From Leucobacter sp. Psy1 (GTDB lineage: Bacteria; Actinomycetota; Actinomycetes; Actinomycetales; Microbacteriaceae), in assembly GCF_020096995.1 (NCBI RefSeq), contig NZ_CP083692.1:496001-560000 (forward strand): 64,000 nucleotides of DNA, in the 5' to 3' direction. Under the pieces are notes generated by a model, which saw only the letters and a list, made by a program, of their open reading frames with translations, was not told the origin of the DNA and made no database searches. A program made the translations under genes and the position numbers. Shown piece after piece: positions 41,519-49,218 of this stretch. Positions within the stretch are counted from its first letter, which is position 1. Each line of letters opens with the position of its first letter.

Positions 41519-42094
41519 TCAACGGATGGGCGTGCGCTCCTCGTGCGCCCATCCGGGCAGGCACGTGGAGATGACCCGGAGCAGGCTCTGACGGTCGCTC
41601 GACCCTGCACGGAGCCAGGCCTCGATCGCTCCGGCCACTCCCGACCCGATGAAGCGTGCGGTGAGCGCCGGATCGGTGTCGGCCGCGGCGGGGATGCCGT
41701 CGCGCGACTCCGCGAACCGGGTGATCACAGCGGTGAAGTGCTCGCTCAGCACGTTCGATACCACGCCGTCGAGGGGCTGCTCCACCGCGGTCGTGTAGAC
41801 GTCCGTGAACCGGGAGATGTGGTCGAGCGTCTCGGTGAGCAGCGCTTCGATCACCGCTGCGAGCGACGTCCCCTCCTGCGGATCACGGTCGCGCACGAGG
41901 GAGAGGTCTTCGCGAAGCGGGGCGGCGAGCGCCTCGTTCGGGGAGATGTAGTGCTTGTAGAAGGTAGCGCGGTTGATACCCGCCTCGGCAGCCAGATCCG
42001 ACACCGTAATCGCGGAGACCGCTCGCTCGGAGGCGAGGCGGGTTGCGGCCCGGTGCAGTGCTGCTCGAGTTCGAACCACTCTCGCATCAGTCAT
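41519..42094 (-). CDS. TetR/AcrR family regulator
   Basis: A 191-residue regulator with a clear N-terminal HTH (AITVSDLAAEAGINRATFYKHY, residues ~28-49, and the preceding helix ALHRAATRLASERAV). The ligand-binding part is not assignable. It is convergent with the CoA-transferase/gcdH pair and only nine bases from it, so it may control that pair, but it could equally control phoH2. The start is supported by a leaderless -10 box. Confidence 0.87.
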   Translation of the reverse strand: MTDARVVRTRAALHRAATRLASERAVSAITVSDLAAEAGINRATFYKHYISPNEALAAPLREDLSLVRDRDPQEGTSLAAVIEALLTETLDHISRFTDVYTTAVEQPLDGVVSNVLSEHFTAVITRFAESRDGIPAAADTDPALTARFIGSGVAGAIEAWLRAGSSDRQSLLRVISTCLPGWAHEERTPIR

Positions 42095-42100
42095 GGATCC

Positions 42101-42106
42101 AGCTTA
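42101..42106 (-). promoter_or_regulatory. -10 box TAAGCT, leaderless start of the TetR gene
   Basis: TAAGCT on the minus strand with six bases between it and the ATG at 42094. TTATGC lies 16 bases upstream of it as a weak -35. Confidence 0.5.
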
Positions 42107-42452
42107 GTCATCGTCGGGTGAGGCATAACAGGATCTCAGGAGTTCAGAGTGAAGACACAGTATCGTCGCCTCACACCTCAGTAGTAAACCCTTGAGGTAT
42201 CCGATGGGAATGGCCCGAGGCCGGGAATGAACCGGAGTTCCGCGGAGATTTCGGTGGTCCAGGCCCGGTCAGGCCAAAAATTATACGACCTTGGTGGTGA
42301 CGGTTCGATGTCGAATCGGTGACGTTTGCGTGACGCAGGGAATCCACTCGGGGGAACTTGGCAGTCCGGGCATGTCGCGCGTGCCGCGACGCTCCCGCGG
42401 CGTAGCGTAAGCCCTGTCCAGGTCTTGCTCTCCCAGTCCAGAAGGAGCCCTC
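42107..42452. other. Intergenic region between TetR and phoH2
   Basis: No gene is visible. GTGAGGC (42118-42124) and GCCTCAC (42168-42174) form an inverted pair 43 bases apart near the TetR start and could be operator half-sites. An AT-rich patch lies near 42275-42290. A probable phoH2 -10 box (TAGCGT) lies at 42403. Confidence 0.4.
42403..42408 (+). promoter_or_regulatory. Probable -10 box TAGCGT of phoH2
   Basis: TAGCGT 50 bases before the phoH2 ATG. The -35 region is poor. Confidence 0.3.
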
Positions 42453-43778
42453 ATGGCGGACACCACCCCCAGCACCCGCGACTCAGGGGTCTGCACCTAC
42501 GTGCTCGACACCTCGGTCCTCCTCGGCGATCCGACCGCTCCACTGCGGTTCGCCGAACACGAGGTCGTGATCCCGATCGTCGTCGTCACCGAGCTCGAGA
42601 AGAAGCGCCAGGACCCGGAGCTCGGGTACTTCGCGCGCCGTGCGCTGCGGTTCCTCGACGACCTGCGTGACCAGCACGGCCGCCTCGACCTCCCCGTTCC
42701 CGTCGGCAACGACGGCGGCACGCTCAGGGTGGAGCTGAACCACGGGGCAGACACGGGTCTCCCCAGGGGCCTCCGGCTGGGGGACAACGACACCAGGATC
42801 CTCGCGGTCGCCCACAACCTCGCCGAGGAGGGCGCGGACGTGACGATCGTGTCCAAGGACCTGCCGATGCGTGTCAAAGCGGCGGCTATCGGGCTCGGCG
42901 CCGACGAGTACCTCGCCGAGCAGATCGGCGACGACGGGTACACCGGGATCGTGGAGGTGAGTCTCGCCGAGGAGCGCATGGCTGACCTCTGGAGCGAGGG
43001 CCGGCTCCCCGAAGCGGACGAGACGGCGGGGGTGCCGGTCGGGACCGGACTGATCCTGACCTCCCAGCGGGGATCGGCGCTCGGCAGGGTCACAGCGGAT
43101 CGGTCGCTCGCGCTCGTCCGGGGCGACCGCGAGGTGTTCGGCGTCTTGGGGCGGAGTGCGGAGCAGCGCCTCGCCATCGACCTCCTCCTCGACCCGAGCG
43201 TCGGCATCGTGTCCCTCGGCGGGCGCGCGGGAACGGGAAAGTCGGCGTTGGCGCTCGCCGCAGGGCTCGAGGCCGTGCTCGAGCGGCGGCAGCACCGGAA
43301 GGTCATGGTCTTCCGTCCGCTGTACGCCGTCGGTGGGCAGGAACTCGGGTACCTGCCCGGCGATCAGCAAGAGAAGATGAACCCGTGGGCCGAGGCGGTC
43401 TTTGACACGCTCGGGTCGATCGTTTCGGAGAACGTGCTCGACGAGGTGGTCGCTCGAGGACTGGTGGAGGTCATGCCGCTCACCCACATCCGCGGACGTT
43501 CGCTGCACGACGCGTTCGTGATCGTCGACGAAGCTCAGTCGCTCGAGCGGGGCGTGCTGCTCACGATGCTGAGCCGCATCGGCCAGAACTCCCGGGTGGT
43601 CCTCACCCACGATGTCGCGCAGCGCGACAACCTCAGGGTCGGGCGCCACGACGGCATCGCTGCGGTGATCGAGAAGCTGAAGGGCCACGCGCTCTTCGGG
43701 CACGTCACCCTGACCCGGTCGGAGCGCAGCGCCATCGCCGCCCTCGTGACCGAGGTGCTCGAGGATCCGGCGGGCTGA
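42453..43778 (+). CDS. phoH2: PhoH2-type protein: PIN nuclease domain fused to PhoH ATPase
   Basis: A 441-residue two-domain protein. Residues ~10-150 are a PIN ribonuclease domain with acidic residues in [24 protein letters not shown] and [11 protein letters not shown]. Residues ~230-435 are a PhoH ATPase with Walker [13 protein letters not shown] near 257 and Walker [12 protein letters not shown] near 355. The mycobacterial homolog Rv1095 is an RNA helicase/ribonuclease and the toxin of the PhoAT-PhoH2 pair. No obvious phoAT lies upstream here. Start ATG follows AAGGAG. Confidence 0.92.
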   Translation: MADTTPSTRDSGVCTYVLDTSVLLGDPTAPLRFAEHEVVIPIVVVTELEKKRQDPELGYFARRALRFLDDLRDQHGRLDLPVPVGNDGGTLRVELNHGADTGLPRGLRLGDNDTRILAVAHNLAEEGADVTIVSKDLPMRVKAAAIGLGADEYLAEQIGDDGYTGIVEVSLAEERMADLWSEGRLPEADETAGVPVGTGLILTSQRGSALGRVTADRSLALVRGDREVFGVLGRSAEQRLAIDLLLDPSVGIVSLGGRAGTGKSALALAAGLEAVLERRQHRKVMVFRPLYAVGGQELGYLPGDQQEKMNPWAEAVFDTLGSIVSENVLDEVVARGLVEVMPLTHIRGRSLHDAFVIVDEAQSLERGVLLTMLSRIGQNSRVVLTHDVAQRDNLRVGRHDGIAAVIEKLKGHALFGHVTLTRSERSAIAALVTEVLEDPAG

Positions 43779-43924
43779 GCGAGATCACCGGTATCGCGAG
43801 GCGCTCTCTGTCTGGGACTGTGCTGTATCTCGACGTTTGTTGATGTATTCCCCGTAGAGTGGCCCCGTCGTGCTCCCGAGCGCCTGCGTGGGACAGCGGG
43901 GAGCCGCAGTGAAGGGGAGGCGAC

Positions 43925-45451
43925 ATGTCGGCGATCGCAGCGGCGTACGGAGCATTCGACGAGGCCGAGGGGCTCCGCATGCTCGAGCGGATGCGGCACC
44001 GCGGACCCGACGGGCTCGACCACCGCGCACTTGAACACGCGTGGATCGGAACGGCGCGGCTCTCCATCCGTGATCTCGCCGATACCGTGACGCCACCCGG
44101 CCTGACCGGCGACGGACACGGATCGTGGCTCGCCGGGGACGGCGAGATCTACAACCATCGGCGCATCCGATCGGAGATCGGTGAGGATCGATTCCACACT
44201 TCGACGGACCTCGAGGTGGCGCTCCGGTACTTCTCGGCCAGCGGCCTCGCGGCGTTCCACCGCCTCTGGGGATCCTTCGCGCTCGTGATCGTCGGTGAAG
44301 ACGGCAGCTTCGCCGCGACGAGGGACGTGTTCGGGATCGCACCGCTGTACTGGGCCGAGCGCGACGGCACCGTGCTCTTCGCCTCCGAGATGAAAGCGTT
44401 CGATGCGGAGTGGCGGAGCGAGGTGCGGCCGTTCCCTCCCGGGCACTCCTGGACGCCGGAGACCGGTCTCGTCGCGTTTCCCGACCCTCCCGGGCGGTCC
44501 CCGGTGCTCCTGCAGAGCCGGGCGCCCGACGAGATGCCGCCCGAGTGGGTCTTCGGCGCGGTCAGGGAGACGCTCACGCGGGCCGTGGAACGCCAACTTG
44601 ACGCGGATGTCCCGGCGGGAATCCTGCTCTCGGGAGGAGTGGACTCCAGCATCGTCGCGGCGATCGCGAGCCGGATCGCGGCGGAGCGCGGAGTCCGCAT
44701 GCCGACCTTCTCCGTCGGGATCGAGGGGAGCAGCGATCTCGAGAGCGCGCGCGCCGTCGCGCTCCACCTGCGCACGACGCACCGCGAACACGTCTACACC
44801 GGCGAGGAAGCGATCGCTCTGGTTCCGCAGATCATCGCGGACCTCGAGGCCTTCGACCCGACCCTGGTCCACAGCGCCGTGCCGCACTACCTGGTCGCCG
44901 AACTCGCGGCGCATCACGTCGGCGTGGTGCTCGCGGGCGAGGGAGCCGATGAGCTGTTCGCGGGATACGAGCACTTCGGGAGGCACGGGGACGCCGACGA
45001 CCTCCACTCGGAACTCGTCGAGACGCTTCGAGGCATGCACGCCGGCGGCCTCCAGCGGGTCGATCGCATGGCGGCCACCCACGGTCTCGAAGCGCGCATG
45101 CCGTTTCTCGACCTCGACGTCGTGGAGCTCGCGATGGCGTTGCCGCCCGCGTGGAAGCTCGTCGCCGAGGGTCGCCCCGCCAAGTGGCTGCTGCGGCGGG
45201 CATTCGACGGGTGGCTGCCCGATGAGGTGCTCTGGCGCCGTAAGGAGCAGTTCGGGCAGGGGACCGGCATGAATGACGTGCTGCGCGAGCACTACGGCGG
45301 ACGGGTCAGCGACGCGGAGCTCGCGCACGACGCGTCGTTGCTGGACCCGCCGATCCGGACCCGAGAGGAGCTCGCGTACTACCGGATGTTCACCGACGCG
45401 CTGCCTGGCATCGACGCCGGTCGCACCGTGGTGCGTTTCGCGGAGGCATGA
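43925..45451 (+). CDS. Asparagine synthetase-like protein lacking the Cys2 nucleophile
   Basis: A 508-residue protein with the two-domain AsnB layout. The N-terminal Ntn-glutaminase-like domain (1-~185) keeps MRHRGPDG, DGEIYNH and VFGIAPLYWAE. The C-terminal synthetase domain has the PP-loop LSGGVDSSIVAA near 236 and AGEGADELFAGYEHF near 340. It begins MSAIAAAYG instead of MCGI: Ser replaces the essential N-terminal Cys. The glutaminase should be dead, leaving ammonia use or another amidation, as in beta-lactam synthetase. GGGGAGG precedes the ATG. It is convergent with the osmoprotectant transporter. Confidence 0.88.
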   Translation: MSAIAAAYGAFDEAEGLRMLERMRHRGPDGLDHRALEHAWIGTARLSIRDLADTVTPPGLTGDGHGSWLAGDGEIYNHRRIRSEIGEDRFHTSTDLEVALRYFSASGLAAFHRLWGSFALVIVGEDGSFAATRDVFGIAPLYWAERDGTVLFASEMKAFDAEWRSEVRPFPPGHSWTPETGLVAFPDPPGRSPVLLQSRAPDEMPPEWVFGAVRETLTRAVERQLDADVPAGILLSGGVDSSIVAAIASRIAAERGVRMPTFSVGIEGSSDLESARAVALHLRTTHREHVYTGEEAIALVPQIIADLEAFDPTLVHSAVPHYLVAELAAHHVGVVLAGEGADELFAGYEHFGRHGDADDLHSELVETLRGMHAGGLQRVDRMAATHGLEARMPFLDLDVVELAMALPPAWKLVAEGRPAKWLLRRAFDGWLPDEVLWRRKEQFGQGTGMNDVLREHYGGRVSDAELAHDASLLDPPIRTREELAYYRMFTDALPGIDAGRTVVRFAEA

Positions 45452-45485
45452 CCGCGACCCGCACCACGGCGGTAAGGGTGCTCGG

Positions 45486-46418
45486 TCAGGACAGGAAGCC
45501 CTGATCTTCCAGCCACTCCTCGGCGACGTCGCGGGGGTCCTCGCCGTCGTTGTCGACCTTGCCGTTGAGCTCGATCATGACCTCGTCGGTGAGTTCCGCA
45601 CTGATCGGGTCGAGGATCTCAGCGATCGCCGGATACTCGTCGAGCGTCTCCTGCCGCAGGGTCACGACGCCGGCGTACGGGACGAAGAAGTTCGCGTCGT
45701 CATCGAGTACCGCCAGCGCATTCGAGGAGATGCGCGCGTCGGTCGAGAAGACCTCGCCGAACTGGCAGGAGTCGCCGACCTGCGTGTAGATGAGGTTCAG
45801 ATCGAGTTCGACGACCTCGCCGAACTCGAAGCCGTAGTCCTCCTCGAGCCCGGGCAGCCCGTCGTCGCGGTTGATGAACTCGCTCGCCGCGCAGACGGCC
45901 GACTCATCCGGGTGATCGGAGATGAACTCCGCCGCCTCGGTCATGTTCGTGAGACCGTGCTCGGCGGCGAAATCCTCGGTGGTCGCGATGCGGTAGGTGT
46001 TCTCGAAGTGCGCCGGTTCGAGCCAGGCGATCCCGTTCTCGGCGTCGGCCTCGACGACGGCGCCGTAGAGGTCCTCCGGGAGGTCCTCGGTGGTGTTGCC
46101 GAGGATGTTCACCCATCCGGTGCCGGTGTAGTCCCAGTAGAGGTCGATCTCTCCAGTCTCGAGCGCCTCGCGCACCGTGGCGCTGCCCGAGATGCCGGTC
46201 TGGTCGGTAATGTCGGCTCCGGCGTGCTCGAGCGCGACCATCGCGATCTGCGCGAGCACGTGCGACTCGGTGAACTCCTTCGAGCCGACGGTGAGTGAGG
46301 CGCCGGACAGCTCGCCTTCGCCGCCACCTGAGCCGCCGTCACTGCAGCCGGTCAGTGCGAGCGCCAGTGCGGCCCCGCCTGCGGTGAGTGCTGAGAGGGT
46401 TCTGCGCGGTGTTCTCAT
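45486..46418 (-). CDS. Osmoprotectant ABC transporter, substrate-binding lipoprotein
   Basis: A 310-residue lipoprotein. The signal peptide ends in the lipobox ALTGC (Cys ~24), then a Gly/Ser linker and an OpuAC/ProX-type binding domain (LTVGSKEFTESHVLAQIAMV; EIDLYWDYTGTGW). Such proteins bind glycine betaine, choline or carnitine. It is the last gene of a four-gene operon read leftward, 70 bp after the second permease. GAGGAG precedes the ATG. Confidence 0.92.
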   Translation of the reverse strand: MRTPRRTLSALTAGGAALALALTGCSDGGSGGGEGELSGASLTVGSKEFTESHVLAQIAMVALEHAGADITDQTGISGSATVREALETGEIDLYWDYTGTGWVNILGNTTEDLPEDLYGAVVEADAENGIAWLEPAHFENTYRIATTEDFAAEHGLTNMTEAAEFISDHPDESAVCAASEFINRDDGLPGLEEDYGFEFGEVVELDLNLIYTQVGDSCQFGEVFSTDARISSNALAVLDDDANFFVPYAGVVTLRQETLDEYPAIAEILDPISAELTDEVMIELNGKVDNDGEDPRDVAEEWLEDQGFLS

Positions 46419-46488
46419 GGGTTCTCCTCAGTTCGGGGTGGTGTTCCGCGTGTCTCACGACACGGGACGGGATCGGCGCGAAAGCGCC

Positions 46489-47277
46489 TCAGAGGCCTTT
46501 CGGGCGGAGCATGTCCTCGGCGATTCCGGCCAGGTAGTCGATGAGCAATGCCAGCACAGCGGTGAGCACGGCTCCGACGAGCTGCACGACGAATCGGTTC
46601 GTCGTCAGGCCGGCGACGATGATGTCGCCGAGGCCGCCCGCGTTGATGTAGGTGACGAGCGTGGCGGTGCCGACGTTGATGACGAGCGCCGTCCTGATGC
46701 CCGCGAGGATCACGGGGACGGCGAGCGGGAGCTCGAGTCGCCGAAGGACGGTGCCGCGGGACATGCCCATGCCTCGACCGGCCTCGAGCACGGTGCCGTC
46801 GACCTGCTCCAGCCCGACGATGGTATTCAGCAGCACCGGGACGATCGCGTAGAGCACGAGACCGAGAATCGCGGCGGGGAAGCCGAGGAAGAGGAACGCC
46901 ACTGCAAGGAGCACGAGGATCGCGATCGTCGGGACGGCCTGGCCGAGGGTGAGGATCGTGATGATCACGGGCCGGATGCGTCGCGTGAATCGGCGGCTCA
47001 TCAGGACGCCGAGCGGCACCGCGATGAGCAGGGTGAACACCGTCGAGACGGTCGCCAGCTGCACGTGCTGCCAGATGGCTGTGCTCAATCGGGCTGGGCT
47101 GAGGGCACGCGCCTCGATGGTGTCGAGGGTCTGGGACTGCACGTACAGGAAGAGCGCGAGGCACACCCCGGCCAGCACCAGGGGCATGGTGAAATACCGC
47201 CCCCAGGGAACACGACGCCCGCGCTCACGCTGCACCGGCGCGGCGACGGTCGGGGAGAGCCCGGTGGTCGCGGTCAT
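46489..47277 (-). CDS. Osmoprotectant ABC transporter, permease 2
   Basis: A 262-residue permease with about six transmembrane helices. The ABC-permease EAA-like loop appears as EAGRGMGMSRGTVLRRLELP. The first helix (about 29-48) is followed by an extracytoplasmic loop. It pairs with the second permease of the operon. Its start overlaps the ATPase stop by four bases. Confidence 0.92.
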   Translation of the reverse strand: MTATTGLSPTVAAPVQRERGRRVPWGRYFTMPLVLAGVCLALFLYVQSQTLDTIEARALSPARLSTAIWQHVQLATVSTVFTLLIAVPLGVLMSRRFTRRIRPVIITILTLGQAVPTIAILVLLAVAFLFLGFPAAILGLVLYAIVPVLLNTIVGLEQVDGTVLEAGRGMGMSRGTVLRRLELPLAVPVILAGIRTALVINVGTATLVTYINAGGLGDIIVAGLTTNRFVVQLVGAVLTAVLALLIDYLAGIAEDMLRPKGL

Positions 47278-48482
47278 ACGCGCTCCTGCGGTGCGGGACC
47301 GATTCCCGGGTCGGTCAGGCCTGCGCGGGCCTCGTCCACGGCGACGCTGCGCATCTCCCTGATGGTCTCGGTGATCTGCTCGAAGTCGATGACGCCGCGG
47401 AAGACGCCGGCGTCGTCGAGCACGACCGAGACGCTGTGACTGGCGGTGATCAGCTCGTTGAGCACGTCGCTGAGCGTAGCCCGGGGGGCTGCCGCGTGGT
47501 CGACGGGCGCACCCAGCTCGGCGAGGGACCGCCCCTCAGTGGCGCGCAGGTCATCAGCGATGACCCAGCTCACGGGCCTCCGCGCGCCGTCCAGAACGAG
47601 GAGTGCGCTCTCGGAGACCCCGCGCAGCACGTCGAGCGCCGCTTCGGGAGGGGTCTCGATGTCGACGGTCGGCCAGCCTCTGAGCGGCACGTCCGAGACG
47701 CGGGTGAGGTTGAGGCGCTTCAGCGAGGCTCCGCGGCCGATGAAGCTGCGGACGAAGTCGCTCGCCGGCGAGGTGAGGATCCGCTCAGGCGTATCGTACT
47801 GCGCGATGCGCGAGCCCTCCTGCAGGATCACGATGCGATCGCCGAGCTTGATCGCCTCGTCGATGTCGTGCGTGACGAAGACGATGGTCTTCCGCATCTC
47901 GGCCTGGAGCCGGAGCAGTTCGTTCTGCAGCCGGTCGCGGGTGATGGGGTCGATCGCGCCGAAAGGCTCGTCCATGAGCAGCACATCGGGGTCGGCGCCG
48001 AGCGCCCTCGCGACTCCAATGCGCTGCTGCTGGCCGCCGGAGAGCTGCTTCGGGTAGCGGTCGCGGTACTCGGCTGGATCCATACCGACGGTGGTGAGGA
48101 GCTCGTCCACGCGGGCCGCGATGCGGTCCTTCTTCCAGCCGAGCAGCTTCGGCACCGTCGCGATGTTCTCGCCGATCGTGAGGTGCGGGAACAGCCCGAT
48201 CTGCTGGATCACGTATCCGATGCGCCGACGCAGCTGGTCGGGGTTCGACTCGGTGACGTCGTCGCCGTCAAGAAGGATGCGACCCGTCGAGGGCTCGATG
48301 ATCCGGTTGATCATCTTCATGGTGGTGGTCTTTCCGCACCCCGATGGGCCGACGAAGACCACGATCTCACCGCGGTGGATGTCGAGGTCGAGGGCCTCGA
48401 CGGCGTCGCGCTGCTGGCCGGGGTAGCGCTTCGAGAGTCCCTCGAGACGGATCATGATGTCGTTCGCTGTGGTGTCGGTCAT
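47274..48482 (-). CDS. Osmoprotectant ABC transporter, ATP-binding subunit with CBS domains
   Basis: A 402-residue OpuCA/ProV-type ATPase. Walker A GPSGCGKTTTMKMINRI near 39, signature LSGGQQQRIGVARAL near 140 and Walker B VLLMDEPFGAIDP are intact. Residues ~270-385 form a CBS pair, the element that senses ionic strength in OpuA-type systems. Its start overlaps the upstream permease by four bases. Confidence 0.94.
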   Translation of the reverse strand: MTDTTANDIMIRLEGLSKRYPGQQRDAVEALDLDIHRGEIVVFVGPSGCGKTTTMKMINRIIEPSTGRILLDGDDVTESNPDQLRRRIGYVIQQIGLFPHLTIGENIATVPKLLGWKKDRIAARVDELLTTVGMDPAEYRDRYPKQLSGGQQQRIGVARALGADPDVLLMDEPFGAIDPITRDRLQNELLRLQAEMRKTIVFVTHDIDEAIKLGDRIVILQEGSRIAQYDTPERILTSPASDFVRSFIGRGASLKRLNLTRVSDVPLRGWPTVDIETPPEAALDVLRGVSESALLVLDGARRPVSWVIADDLRATEGRSLAELGAPVDHAAAPRATLSDVLNELITASHSVSVVLDDAGVFRGVIDFEQITETIREMRSVAVDEARAGLTDPGIGPAPQERV

Positions 48483-49084
48483 CGGAGTCCCTGTGAGGTC
48501 GTGAGGCGTCGAGCCACGTGGAAGAGTACGTCGAAGAGGATCGCGAGGATCACGACCCCGAGCGTGCCGGCGAGCACGAGGTTCACCGCCACCGGGGTGC
48601 CCACCCTGGCGAGCCCGGTGAAGATGAGCTCGCCGTACCCTGGACCGTTCACGATCGCGCCGATCGCGGCGATGCCGAGCAGGGTGAGGGTCGTTACGCG
48701 GATCCCCGTCAGGATGATGGGCCAGGCGAGGGGGAGCTCGATGCGCAGCAGGCGTTGCGCGCGGGTCAGGCCCATCCCCTTCGCCGATTCGGACACGGCG
48801 GGGTCGACGCTGTTGAGCCCGGCGACGGTGTTGCGGATCACGGGCATCAGCCCGTACATCGTGAGGGCCACGATGACGGGTCTGGCGCCGAGCCCCAGCG
48901 GGCCGAGGAGCAGGATGAAGAGCGCGAACGAGGGGATCGTCAGCATCGCCCCCGTCAGGGAGAGCACGAAGTTCCTGGCGCGACGGTTCCGGTACACGAG
49001 CACGCCGAGGGAGATGCCGATCACGGAGGCGAGGACGACGGAGACGCCGACCACCGCTGCGTGGCCGAGACCCAGCTCCAGCAT
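48479..49084 (-). CDS. Osmoprotectant ABC transporter, permease 1 (true start uncertain)
   Basis: A 201-residue permease from the first in-frame ATG, with five or six transmembrane helices and the loop SAKGMGLTRAQRLLRIELP. The frame upstream (IEFIDFLGKRADD before MLELGLGHA) looks like genuine N-terminal permease sequence. However, no ATG, GTG or TTG occurs in it before the stop near 49179. A CTG at 49144 lies eight bases after GGGGAGGG and could be the real start, giving 221 residues. First gene of the operon. Confidence 0.88.
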   Translation of the reverse strand: MLELGLGHAAVVGVSVVLASVIGISLGVLVYRNRRARNFVLSLTGAMLTIPSFALFILLLGPLGLGARPVIVALTMYGLMPVIRNTVAGLNSVDPAVSESAKGMGLTRAQRLLRIELPLAWPIILTGIRVTTLTLLGIAAIGAIVNGPGYGELIFTGLARVGTPVAVNLVLAGTLGVVILAILFDVLFHVARRLTTSQGLR

Positions 49085-49218
49085 GTCGTCGGCGCGCTTG
49101 CCGAGAAAATCGATGAACTCTATCGCGTGCTCCGTTCGGTGCAGAAGAGACGCCCTCCCCTGAAGGACGTACTCACCTTACCCGACCCGATCCCCGGTCA
49201 CGGACGCGTTCCCGAGGT

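Noticed and set aside
42281..42452. A phoAT-type antitoxin gene before phoH2
   Set aside because: No plausible small frame with a start signal and coding character ends at or overlaps the phoH2 start.
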